Positions 1 to 7,881 of a DNA stretch of 15,558 nt are shown here, piece by piece. Both the position numbers and the translations under genes were made by a program. Positions within the stretch are counted from its first letter, which is position 1. Each line of letters starts with the position of its first letter. Source of the stretch: an uncultured Eubacteriales bacterium (GTDB lineage Bacteria; Bacillota; Clostridia; Oscillospirales; Acutalibacteraceae); contig ONEU01000137.1 in the NCBI GenBank assembly GCA_900316925.1, forward strand, positions 1 to 15,558. Reading direction: 5' to 3'. The notes under the pieces are model-generated. The model did no database searches and was not told the DNA's origin. It worked only from the letters and a program-made list of their open reading frames with translations.

Positions 1-80
1 AGCTTGCGGTTCACTACACTTGGCGGTAACTACCCATGACGGGACTTTCACCCGTTAGATTAGTGTCATGCCCGACACAC
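1..80 (-). mobile_element. 5' end of a group II intron (probably bacterial class C), cut by window edge
   Basis: Read on the minus strand from position 80 (possibly 82), the sequence begins GTGTGTCGGGCATGACAC, which fits the GUGYG intron start followed by the first small domain I hairpin (GUGUC/GACAC). It then contains the short stem ACGGG-TGAAAGT-CCCGT and further domain I-like segments (GGTAGTTACCGCC, then GTGAACCGCAAGC). This order matches the 5' domain I of bacterial group II introns as I know it. It begins 11 bases beyond the arm of the pil operon terminator, and class C introns characteristically insert just downstream of terminator hairpins. The intron-encoded reverse transcriptase/maturase and domains V/VI would lie outside the window. 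It could instead be another structured RNA, but the domain I resemblance and insertion context agree. Confidence 0.72.
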
Positions 81-83
81 ACG

Positions 84-115
84 CAAAAAATCACCCCAAC
101 CGGAGTTGGGGTGAT
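84..115 (-). terminator. Rho-independent terminator of the pil assembly operon
   Basis: The arms 91-100 and 105-114 are perfectly complementary (TCACCCCAAC / GTTGGGGTGA, loop CGGA), and 90 with 115 extends the stem. On the minus strand the hairpin is followed directly by a run of six T (85-90). It lies about 25 bases after the pilC stop codon and closes the six-gene assembly operon. Confidence 0.93.
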
Positions 116-139
116 CGTTTTCTTCTGGTGTGCAGCGGA

Positions 140-1372
140 TTATTTGATGATGCTGTACATACCGAACATGGGGAGGATCATGGAGATAACGAGGGTTGCA
201 ACAACCACACCGATGATAACCGTCATGATAGGTGTCATAGCATCTGTCAAACGCTGGGTAGATTCATCTGTCTGATTCTCAAAGAGGTCAGCCATCTTAT
301 GGAGAGAGTCACCGAGCATACCGGATTCCTCACCGACTCGGATCATGGAAACGAGGATGGGGTCGAATACCGTGTGCTTAGCCATGGCATCGTGGATCGT
401 AACACCGATCTGCACGTCGTCCAGCACGGCCTGGATCTTCTCTTTTACAAAGAGATTCGGTACAACGTCACGGGCAAGACCCATAGCTCTGTGAATCGGG
501 ATACCGGCATCTGTCAGGGTGGACATCAGTCGGCAGAAACGAGCCAGGGAGCTCTGACGGATGATAGGACCGATAAGCGGGATTTTCAGGGATGTTTTTG
601 CGACAAACATCGCGAAGTCGGGGTTGGTCTTTTTGAGCGTTTTGAAGCCGAAGACGATACCCACAACAACTGCGATCATCAGCCACCAGTAATGGATAAT
701 GGCGTCAGACAAGCCCATCATAGCCTTTGTCAGGCCTGGCAGCTCGCCGCCGAAGGAACTATACACATCACTGAAGGTCGGAAGTACGAATACGGTCAGG
801 ATGATAACCACGACGACAACGAGGATCATCAGGAAGATCGGGTAACCGAGGGCGCCTCTGATCTTACCGGCCAGTGCCATATCCTTTTTACAGATCAAGG
901 CACACTGTTCAAAAGCTTCATCGAGACGACCGTTTGCCTCACCGGCTTCAACGATGCTCACATAGATGGGCGGGAAGCCTGCGAAGTTTTTCATAGACTG
1001 CGAGAGGGTAAAACCACTATACAGGTTCTCGTTCATCTCACGCAGAATCTTTCTCATACTGACGTCCTTTTCGGAGTCGATCATAATCTGCATGGAGAGG
1101 GACAGGTTGATACCTGCTTTCATCATCATACCCAACTGGCTCATAATCATCAGCAGCTTTTTAGGCTGAATCTTTTTGGTATGGATATCGCCGCCGAGGT
1201 CCATCTGCCAGATACTGGTGGGTTCATCACTGTCCTTACTGGTCTGGACGAGGTCCTGCACGATCAGGCCTTTTTCACGAAGCATATTGATAGCTTCTGC
1301 CTGGGTTTCGGCCTCAATTGCACCTTCCTTTTTTTGGTTTCTGGCGTTTAGTGCAACATATTTATACTTCAA
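140..1372 (-). CDS. pilC: Type IV pilus inner-membrane platform protein PilC (GspF family)
   Basis: The 410-residue product has the usual length and layout of PilC/GspF platform proteins. It has two related cytoplasmic GSPII_F domains (about residues 72-195 and 275-397), each carrying the family motif (VEAGEANGRLDEAFEQ near 141-156 and IRVGEESGMLGDSL near 344-357). There are three membrane helices, at about 176-198, 227-244 and 380-402. PilC couples the extension and retraction ATPases to pilin polymerisation in the cytoplasmic membrane. The start codon is TTG at 1372, supported by the Shine-Dalgarno GGGAG eight to nine bases upstream. That site overlaps the pilT stop region, with 14 bases between the genes. 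It is the last gene of the operon and is followed by a terminator. I see no missing family features. Confidence 0.95.
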   Translation of the reverse strand: MKYKYVALNARNQKKEGAIEAETQAEAINMLREKGLIVQDLVQTSKDSDEPTSIWQMDLGGDIHTKKIQPKKLLMIMSQLGMMMKAGINLSLSMQIMIDSEKDVSMRKILREMNENLYSGFTLSQSMKNFAGFPPIYVSIVEAGEANGRLDEAFEQCALICKKDMALAGKIRGALGYPIFLMILVVVVVIILTVFVLPTFSDVYSSFGGELPGLTKAMMGLSDAIIHYWWLMIAVVVGIVFGFKTLKKTNPDFAMFVAKTSLKIPLIGPIIRQSSLARFCRLMSTLTDAGIPIHRAMGLARDVVPNLFVKEKIQAVLDDVQIGVTIHDAMAKHTVFDPILVSMIRVGEESGMLGDSLHKMADLFENQTDESTQRLTDAMTPIMTVIIGVVVATLVISMILPMFGMYSIIK

Positions 1373-1386
1373 TGCTGTTCACTCCC

Positions 1387-2433
1387 TTATCTTCTTGCGT
1401 CAGTATCACCGATATCAAAGTTCCAGGCCTTTGCGATCTGCTCTGTGATAAGACCCTGTGCAAGAAGATTGTCAATACTCTTACTCATAGTGATCATACC
1501 ATACTGCTGACCAAGCTGAATGGACTGCTGGATATTGGCTACCTTATTTTCACGGATAAGGTTACTGATAGCGGTTGTTACAAACATGATCTCGAATGCT
1601 GCCACACGGCCGCCGGTGGCACGGGGAAGAAGTCTCTGTGAAATAACTGCCTTCAGAGAGGTGGAAAGCTGCACTCTGATCTGCTGCTGCTGATCCGGCG
1701 GGAAAATATCAACCAGACGGTCGATGGTCTTTGCAGCACCCTCTGTATGTACGGTAGAGAATACCAAGTGACCGGTCTCCGTAGCGGTCAGTGCGATCTG
1801 GATGGACTCACGGTCACGCATCTCACCGACGAGGATGATATCGGGGTCCTCACGCATGGCAGCACGAAGAGCCATCGGGTAGGAGCGGCTGTCAAGGCCG
1901 ATCTCTCTCTGGTTGATGATGCAGCGCTTCGGTGTATGCAGGAACTCAACAGGGTCCTCGATGGTGATAATATGTTTACTCTTATACTTATTGATCTCAT
2001 TGATGAGGGCTGCCAGGGTGGTTGACTTACCGGAACCGGTAGGTCCGCACATCAGCACCAGACCGGAGTTCAGGTCCAGGGTCTTACGGATGGAGTTCGG
2101 CAGGCTCAGTGTTGACAATTCAGGAACAACGCTGTTAATGACACGCAGTACAAGAGCTGTACCGTTACGCTGTCTGAAAGCGTTGGCTCTGAAACGTCCG
2201 CATTCTCCGATCTCAACGGCGGCATCGGCCTCACCTGTCTGGAGGAAGGTCTCGAATCGGGACTTGTTGAGCACGGCTTTGATAATAGCGGTAACCTCTG
2301 CCTCATTCAGAGCAGGGTCATTGGTAAAGAACACGTTACCATGCAGACGATAGGCCGGATGGTTACCCGATGCAATGTGAATATCGGATGCTCCCTTTGT
2401 AACGGCTTCTTTTACAAGGCTGTAAAAATCCAC
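1387..2433 (-). CDS. pilT: Type IV pilus retraction ATPase PilT
   Basis: The 348-residue secretion ATPase of the PilT type has an N-terminal PAS-like domain (about 1-100). The RecA-like domain carries Walker A GPTGSGKST (130-138), the Asp box TIEDPVE (157-163), Walker B DPDIILVGEMRD (196-207, with Glu204) and the His box GHLVFSTVHT (221-230). The C-terminal motif corresponding to AIRNLIRE of characterised PilT proteins reads AISNLIRE (288-295), so its Arg is replaced by Ser. PilT hydrolyses ATP to depolymerise pili, which gives retraction and twitching. The length and the absence of the MshEN and tetracysteine regions separate it from PilB. The start is GTG at 2433 with an upstream GGGGTAG. 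It lies 40 bases after pilB and 14 before pilC, in one operon. Confidence 0.95.
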   Translation of the reverse strand: MDFYSLVKEAVTKGASDIHIASGNHPAYRLHGNVFFTNDPALNEAEVTAIIKAVLNKSRFETFLQTGEADAAVEIGECGRFRANAFRQRNGTALVLRVINSVVPELSTLSLPNSIRKTLDLNSGLVLMCGPTGSGKSTTLAALINEINKYKSKHIITIEDPVEFLHTPKRCIINQREIGLDSRSYPMALRAAMREDPDIILVGEMRDRESIQIALTATETGHLVFSTVHTEGAAKTIDRLVDIFPPDQQQQIRVQLSTSLKAVISQRLLPRATGGRVAAFEIMFVTTAISNLIRENKVANIQQSIQLGQQYGMITMSKSIDNLLAQGLITEQIAKAWNFDIGDTDARR

Positions 2434-2473
2434 AAAAATCTACCCCAATCATTTTAAATTTGTTTGCCAAGGA

Positions 2474-4177
2474 TCATTCGTTATTGATAGTCATATCAAT
2501 GTATTCTTCGTAAGAGGTCAGACCCTTGATAACGTCGATTCTGACGTTTTCCTTCATCGGGATCATACCCTCCTTCACGGCGAGTTCACGCACCTCATCG
2601 GTACTTTTTCCTTCCGTGATAGCTCTTTTGAGCGTGGTGGTGAGCATCATTACCTCGTGCACAGCAATTCTGCCCTTGTAACCCTTCTTGTTGCACTTCT
2701 CACAGCCGACCTTCCGGTACAGCGTGATGGGCTCATTCGGATCGAGGTTGAGGGAGATACGCTCATTCAGATCCGGCGTATAGGCCTCCTTACAATCCAC
2801 GCAGAGACGTCTGGCGAGCTTCTGGGCGATAATGCCGAGAAGCGCCGAAGACACCATGTAGGGTTCGATACCCATATCCACCAGACGGGCCACCGAGCTG
2901 GGGGCATCGTAGGTATGCAGGGTAGAGAGTACAAGGTGTCCGGTGATAGCAGCCTGTACAGCGATACCGGCAGTCTCGCCGTCACGGATCTCACCGATCA
3001 TAATGATATCGGGGTCCTGACGAAGGATGCTTCGCAGGGCAGCCGCAAAGGTGAGGCCTGCTTTTTCATTGGTCTGCACCTGGGTGATGCCTGTCTGCAG
3101 CATTTCGACAGGGTCCTCAACGGTGATGATGTTGATATCTTCACTTTTTACCTCGTTGAGAGCCGTATAGAGGGTGGTCGATTTACCGGAACCGGTAGCG
3201 CCTGTTACCAGGATGATACCACGGTTACTTTTGACAAGATGGTTGAATTTTTCGAGATTCTCCGGAAGGAAGCCGATATTTTCCTTTTTCAGCTCCATGC
3301 CCAGAGAGGTGGTAATACGCATTACGATCTTCTCACCATACACGCTGGGAAGAACGGAAATACGGAAGTCGATATCTTTGCCGCCCACACGGTAGTTGAT
3401 ACGACCGTCCTGGGGGATACGTTTTTCTGCGATATTCATATTGCCGATGAACTTGATACGGGAGGTTACCGAGGGAATCAGCTCCGGGCTCGTCTCCATA
3501 TAGATCTGCAGCTTACCGTCGATACGGAAGCGGATACGCAGGCACTTTTCCATGGGCTCGATATGAATATCGGAGCACTTGGAGAAGATTGCCTCTTCGA
3601 TCATGGCATTTACGAAACGGATAATCGGCTGGTCATTGCCGTTGGCATCGGCTGCAGCTGCCTCCTCTGCCTCCTGCTGGGCCTTGCTCTTGCCGCCCTT
3701 CGACTCCAGAAATTCCTTAGCGTCGTCGATTGCCTTCTGTGCGGCATACATTTCACGCAGCTTACCGGTAATCTTCGAGGGTTCGGCGATAACGGGCATG
3801 ATCTTCATCTTTGTGGCGATGGACAGATCCTTCAGACCGTTATAGTTCATCGGGTCGGCGATAGCGACAGTCAGGAAGCGGCCGTCCTGTTCGATGGGGA
3901 TGACCATGTGCTTCTGTGCCAGCTCCTCGGGGATCACTCCGCCGAGCTCATCAGGAATAGTGATGGTATCAAGGTCAACATACGGCATAAAGAGCTGTTT
4001 TTCAAGTGCCTTGCAAACCTGCTGCTCGGTAACGACCTTATCCTCGACCAGAATATCGGCGATACGCTTTTTGTTATCCGATTCCCTCTGCTTCTGAAGG
4101 GCCGCTTCCAGCTGTTCATCCGTAATATCTCCGGAATTGATCAGGATTTGTCCGATTTTTAAGTTGCCTGCTTTCAT
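2474..4177 (-). CDS. pilB: Type IV pilus extension ATPase PilB (GspE family) with N-terminal MshEN domain
   Basis: The 567-residue GspE/PilB ATPase powers pilin polymerisation from the cytoplasmic face. Residues 1-145 form a T2SSE_N/MshEN-like domain with a 24-residue repeat at 7-30 that keeps the KxG...NSG...L...L..Q pattern, and a degenerate copy at 38-61. An Ala/Glu-rich linker (about 160-182) follows. The ATPase part has Walker A GATGSGKST (326-334), the Asp box TVEDPVE (352-358), Walker B DPDIIMIGEIRD (388-399) and the His box GHLVLSTLHT (413-422). The zinc tetracysteine (C459, C462, C492, C495) is typical of PilB and absent from PilT. The ATG start at 4177 has a clear AAGGAG site. It lies 21 bases after pilD and 40 before pilT. 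Confidence 0.96.
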   Translation of the reverse strand: MKAGNLKIGQILINSGDITDEQLEAALQKQRESDNKKRIADILVEDKVVTEQQVCKALEKQLFMPYVDLDTITIPDELGGVIPEELAQKHMVIPIEQDGRFLTVAIADPMNYNGLKDLSIATKMKIMPVIAEPSKITGKLREMYAAQKAIDDAKEFLESKGGKSKAQQEAEEAAAADANGNDQPIIRFVNAMIEEAIFSKCSDIHIEPMEKCLRIRFRIDGKLQIYMETSPELIPSVTSRIKFIGNMNIAEKRIPQDGRINYRVGGKDIDFRISVLPSVYGEKIVMRITTSLGMELKKENIGFLPENLEKFNHLVKSNRGIILVTGATGSGKSTTLYTALNEVKSEDINIITVEDPVEMLQTGITQVQTNEKAGLTFAAALRSILRQDPDIIMIGEIRDGETAGIAVQAAITGHLVLSTLHTYDAPSSVARLVDMGIEPYMVSSALLGIIAQKLARRLCVDCKEAYTPDLNERISLNLDPNEPITLYRKVGCEKCNKKGYKGRIAVHEVMMLTTTLKRAITEGKSTDEVRELAVKEGMIPMKENVRIDVIKGLTSYEEYIDMTINNE

Positions 4178-4198
4178 GTTGTCAGCTCCTTGTGATCA

Positions 4199-5176
4199 TT
4201 AAAAAAGACCAAGATAAAGACTTACTATATGATGGATATAATCATAGAAAACAATATAGCAGATCAGGGCAATGGCGATATAGGGACCAAACGCGAGATA
4301 GGACCCGCCTTTGTCCTCTGCCACTTCGTCTGTGCCTTCTGCGGACTCTGCCGGGGCAGAACCGTCCTCGGCTTCTGCTGTGCCGTCCTCCGAAGCTGCC
4401 GGTGACGCACCGGTGTCCTCAGAAGCTGCGGCTTCCTTGACAGACTCCGCCCGGTCATCCTGCACCGGCGGAACTGCCTGTTCCTGTTGGGCTGCCTGCT
4501 TTGCGGCACGGCTGCTCAGGATCCTGACCAGCACCATAATCACGATAAAGCAGACCGTCGCGGTCACGAAAGCAATGGCATAGGTATAGAGGGTTCCCGG
4601 GAAGCCCGTGAGCAATCCGATGGCTCCGAACAGCTTCACGTCGCCAAAGCCCATGCCGTCCTTCTTGTAGACCAGCATACCGATGAAATCCACCAGCAGC
4701 ATACCGCCTGCACCAATGGCAGCTCCTGCCAGCGGTGACCACCAGCTTGTGTGGAGGATCCCGTAGCCCCTGACGATATCATACACACTGATCATCAGTC
4801 CGAGCACGGCTATCGCAATGGTAAACTGGTCGGGGATGATGGTGTATTTGATATCACAGACAGCGATCATCAGTGCGATCATAATGATCAGCACAAAACA
4901 GGCAAAGTAGATGTCATAACCCTTATTGAACTGCAGCCGGCACAGCACCAGGCTGACGGCCGCAATAATGGACAATACGATTCCCCACCCGACATATTTC
5001 ACTCGTCTGCCCGACAACAGCTCCGCCGACGGCTCTTCGTTATAATCGCAGAGCCATTTGGCAGGGATCCTGTTGATAATCAGGTAGGCAAGGGCGGTGA
5101 GCACAAAGCCGAGCAGGACACAGGCAGCCGTCCATATCATGCCGCCTGTTGTCTGCAAATAATTGAGTGGCTGCAT
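4199..5176 (-). CDS. pilD: Prepilin (type 4) leader peptidase PilD, unusual N-terminal half and acidic insert
   Basis: The 325-residue polytopic membrane aspartyl protease of the A24 family cleaves prepilins after the Gly preceding FTLVEL. The two catalytic aspartates are visible: D108 in AVCDIKYTIIPDQ and D179 in GMGFGDVKLFGA. Hydrophobic helices occur at about 13-35, 64-82, 88-106, 117-134, 146-168, 195-220 and 293-310. Two features are odd. The cytoplasmic loop after the first helix (about 36-62) lacks the paired CxxC motifs seen in bifunctional peptidase/N-methyltransferases and has a single Cys43. A hydrophilic Ala/Glu/Ser/Pro-rich stretch of about 65 residues (225-290) separates the catalytic helices from the C-terminal FGPYIAIA helix. 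ATG 5176 has an AAAGGAT site. It lies 22 bases after pilO. Confidence 0.93.
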   Translation of the reverse strand: MQPLNYLQTTGGMIWTAACVLLGFVLTALAYLIINRIPAKWLCDYNEEPSAELLSGRRVKYVGWGIVLSIIAAVSLVLCRLQFNKGYDIYFACFVLIIMIALMIAVCDIKYTIIPDQFTIAIAVLGLMISVYDIVRGYGILHTSWWSPLAGAAIGAGGMLLVDFIGMLVYKKDGMGFGDVKLFGAIGLLTGFPGTLYTYAIAFVTATVCFIVIMVLVRILSSRAAKQAAQQEQAVPPVQDDRAESVKEAAASEDTGASPAASEDGTAEAEDGSAPAESAEGTDEVAEDKGGSYLAFGPYIAIALICYIVFYDYIHHIVSLYLGLF

Positions 5177-5198
5177 AAGGTTTATCCTTTAGCTTTGA

Positions 5199-5858
5199 TT
5201 ATTTGGAGGAGGAGGAAGAAGCTGCGCTCTTCTTAACCTTCTTCGGTGCGTTCATATCGAAGTAGTACAGGCTCATGCCGACAGTTGCTTCGTACTCTGC
5301 GCCGGAAGAACCAGCCTTCACGGATGTCTGCTTATCGTCTTCACCCTTCAGTACCGGGGGTGAGAGCTGGATCTCGTTGATGTAGTAAGCGCCGTCTGCC
5401 TGGAGCTCGAGGTAATCGAGAGTAGAGCGGATGACGTCCTCTGTACCAACGAACTTAAAGGTGATCTTGGTGGAATAGAGGGGAGCGCCTGCCACGGTTG
5501 AACGGCCCTGGGAGTCGGCAACACTGTTGGCAATTGATACGCCGTAGATGTCATAGTGGAACTTTTCCAGACCGATACGGAAATCGTTCGGTGATTTGGT
5601 TGCGTTGGAGAAGAGCTTGGTATTCTGGGATTCATACTTTCTCTTCATCTCGTCGATATCACTCTGTACCTGGCTTGCTCTGTCGAGGTAGTCATTGTAC
5701 ATATTGATCTTGCTGGTTGCCGATGCGTGGTCCTTATTATACTTGTCGATCTCTTTTCCAAAGGGGATCTGGACAGCGAACAAAAAGATGATCGCTATCA
5801 GAACGATTGCTACGACAGCCCAAATGAACTTTGGGATCTGTAATTGTTTCTTATCCAT
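5199..5858 (-). CDS. pilO: PilO-like type IV pilus inner-membrane alignment protein
   Basis: The 219-residue protein has a short cytoplasmic N terminus, one membrane helix (about 9-31), a predicted coiled coil (about 34-85) and a globular extracytoplasmic domain (about 90-200). It ends in a Lys/Ser-rich tail. This architecture is that of PilO, which pairs with PilN to link the cytoplasmic PilM and PilC/PilB machinery to the growing pilus. The direct sequence signature is weak, so the assignment rests on architecture and on the position between pilM/N and pilD. The ATG at 5858 has a strong GGAGG site (GGAGGTTAACAGTA before the start). A 62-base gap separates it from the upstream gene and contains only a small 5-bp hairpin. 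A PilN-type assignment is the main alternative. Confidence 0.82.
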   Translation of the reverse strand: MDKKQLQIPKFIWAVVAIVLIAIIFLFAVQIPFGKEIDKYNKDHASATSKINMYNDYLDRASQVQSDIDEMKRKYESQNTKLFSNATKSPNDFRIGLEKFHYDIYGVSIANSVADSQGRSTVAGAPLYSTKITFKFVGTEDVIRSTLDYLELQADGAYYINEIQLSPPVLKGEDDKQTSVKAGSSGAEYEATVGMSLYYFDMNAPKKVKKSAASSSSSK

Positions 5859-5920
5859 TACTGTTAACCTCCGTCAGTTTATTGACCGTTTGAACGGCTT
5901 CGGTTTCATCACAAGGGCGT

Positions 5921-7762
5921 TTATGCAGAAGCCTTGCTGCTCTGCTCACTGCTCTGGCTGGCCTGGCTTGCCTGGCCGCTCTGCTCAGTCTTACTGGTTT
6001 CGCCGCTCTTATCGGTTTTTCCGGTAGAATTATTGAGCGCTTCCCTGGCTTCCTTCTCGGCATCTGTGAGAGCTGCCTCTTCCTTGCCCTTATCCGTCAC
6101 GTTCATGGTAATCTTATTGACATAGTAAGATGTGGAGGTAGCGCCATCGGTTCTCTCCTGCTTATTGGAGTTCAGGTTCTGACCAACAACAAAGAATTTT
6201 GCCTCATCGATCTTATCCTTCAGATCAACGAACTTGGTATAATCCTCTGTCTGGAAGGTCACATCCACTGCGGTGGTGTTGGTCTTGGAATCCTTTGCGA
6301 TCTTGAATTCGCTGAAGCCGTCGGTCTTTCTGATAACCTCGTCAAACACATGGTTCATCACGACGGAGCTCTTATATTCTGTCTGGGGGAGGGTTTTCAG
6401 GTCAATATCAAGGTTCTTGATACTGTCCTTATATTCCTTCTCATCAGCGATCAGCTGCTCGGCGCGCTTAAACTCGGGGTTAGCCAGGGCATTGTTATCG
6501 CCGTTCTTCTGCACCTCCAGAGCGATCCACCAGCCGGTGATACCGATGATCCACACAGCAGCGATCACGCCGAGGAAGCCTGCGGCATAGTTACCGATCT
6601 TGGAGCCGCCCTGCTTTGCCATTGCGGAGAGGATGTTGGATTCACCCTGCAGCAGGTTAGCCTCATTGAGGGGCATGGTAAGCACGCCGTTGAGGGTAAT
6701 GAAGGCAGCAGGATCGTAGCCCTTTGAGACAGCCAGCTGGGTAGCGGTGGGAGCGACGGATCCGCCGGAGAAGATACGCATGACATTCTCCATCGGAGCG
6801 CTCAGACCTGTCTTACGGCAGTAAGCCGGCAGGTTCGGCAGCTTAGCCAGGGCATCACAAAGAACGATCTGGTCAATATCGAGTCGCATGGTAGAAATGA
6901 CCATACGAAGGTTTCTGAGAATTTCACCGGCGGCATTATCGAGCATGGTCATGCTCTGCTTTCTGGTGGAGGGGGTATTGCACTTGTCGCAAACGCCGAT
7001 GCCCTCCTGACGGATCAGGTCGATTGCGCCGAGCTTACTGATACCGAATTCGAGCATGAGCAGCTCTGCGATATCCTCAAGCACGCTGGAGAAGGACTGC
7101 TGGAACACCGGAGCACCGTTGTGCAGAACGATCAGACGGGTAGCGGCGAAGTCCATGCTGATCAGAGCGATTGCTCTGGTAGCGGAGTTCAGGTCTACCT
7201 TGGAGGTATAGAGCATACCGGCGATCGGAGGTGTCACCTTGACCAGCTTCAGGCCGGCTGCGGCGAAATTGGAACGGATATCGGTAAGCATACCGGTATT
7301 CATGGCAAACAAGGATGCAGAGACATCCTCTGCCTTTTTCTGGGTGCCATACTGCTGACCATACTCAAAGTTCAGGATGGTATACTTTTCAACATCCTGA
7401 TGGAGCACAGCCTCAGCCTCGACACGTGCGAAGGTGGGAAGGAGCTTTTCCTTGGAGATCGGGTGCTTATACTCCTTTGTGATGAGGACGTCTTCATCCT
7501 CGATGCACAGGAAGATATCACCCATATCCATGCTGACGCTCTCGGCACAGCGCTTTGCAAACGCTGCCAGCTCGTCAGACTTCTCATAAGGATGGTCCTT
7601 CAGAGAATCGTTCAGCTCAAAAATCTGAGGAACGCCGAAATTTGAGGGCATGCTGCCACGCTTTTTGTTAATGGAAAGGCCGCCCTCTGGCTTATCATAC
7701 TCCGCCGGAGTAAGGATCAACAAGCCTCGTGTTAACTGCATTACAGTTGCTACCGTTTTCAT
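5921..7762 (-). CDS. pilM: PilM-PilN fusion protein: actin-like platform ATPase joined to a membrane PilN-like domain
   Basis: The 613-residue protein is nearly twice the usual PilM length. Residues about 1-365 resemble the PilM actin-like fold (for example ALISMDFAATRLIVLHNG at 198-215, read as a phosphate-binding-type segment). Next come a short linker containing ANLLQ (368-372), one membrane helix (about 391-414) and an extracytoplasmic PilN-like region with a coiled coil (about 425-460) and an alpha/beta domain (465-556). A charged then Ser/Gln/Ala-rich tail follows (557-613). In other bacteria PilM and PilN are separate proteins and PilM binds the short INLLP tail of PilN, so here the contact would be covalent. 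A CxxC (C258, C261) sits in the PilM half. The ATG start at 7762 has only a modest GTGGTG site. It is the first gene of the assembly operon, behind its own promoter. Confidence 0.85.
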   Translation of the reverse strand: MKTVATVMQLTRGLLILTPAEYDKPEGGLSINKKRGSMPSNFGVPQIFELNDSLKDHPYEKSDELAAFAKRCAESVSMDMGDIFLCIEDEDVLITKEYKHPISKEKLLPTFARVEAEAVLHQDVEKYTILNFEYGQQYGTQKKAEDVSASLFAMNTGMLTDIRSNFAAAGLKLVKVTPPIAGMLYTSKVDLNSATRAIALISMDFAATRLIVLHNGAPVFQQSFSSVLEDIAELLMLEFGISKLGAIDLIRQEGIGVCDKCNTPSTRKQSMTMLDNAAGEILRNLRMVISTMRLDIDQIVLCDALAKLPNLPAYCRKTGLSAPMENVMRIFSGGSVAPTATQLAVSKGYDPAAFITLNGVLTMPLNEANLLQGESNILSAMAKQGGSKIGNYAAGFLGVIAAVWIIGITGWWIALEVQKNGDNNALANPEFKRAEQLIADEKEYKDSIKNLDIDLKTLPQTEYKSSVVMNHVFDEVIRKTDGFSEFKIAKDSKTNTTAVDVTFQTEDYTKFVDLKDKIDEAKFFVVGQNLNSNKQERTDGATSTSYYVNKITMNVTDKGKEEAALTDAEKEAREALNNSTGKTDKSGETSKTEQSGQASQASQSSEQSSKASA

Positions 7763-7875
7763 AAATACACCACACTCTTAAAAAATTTTCTCTGTTTTTT
7801 CTGGCTCGTGCGTAAAATACTACTCGCTGTTATTGGCACATTATCGTTAAAGGCACTAACAGTTATAATATCTCT
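7763..7875 (-). promoter_or_regulatory. Long 5' leader of the pil assembly operon
   Basis: About 112 untranslated bases separate the predicted transcription start from the pilM-pilN ATG. It contains a hairpin-capable stretch (CTGTTA/TAACAG arms at 7827-7832 and 7857-7862) enclosing two copies of GTGCC. The segment next to the ATG is A/T rich. I recognise no known riboswitch here; a single ACGCAC resembles part of the c-di-GMP-I consensus, but the other conserved blocks are absent. Confidence 0.45.
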
Positions 7876-7881
7876 TTTGTT

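Noticed and set aside
68..1351. A 427-residue plus-strand frame opposite pilC
   Set aside because: It is antisense to a clear PilC, is rich in His and Asp as expected of a reverse-frame shadow, and has no ribosome site.
2657..4162. A 501-residue plus-strand frame opposite pilB
   Set aside because: It covers the strongly conserved PilB gene in reverse. Its composition is that of a shadow and no start signal is present.
7763..7875. A possible c-di-GMP riboswitch in the pil operon leader
   Set aside because: Only ACGCAC resembles the consensus. The second conserved block and the paired stems are absent.
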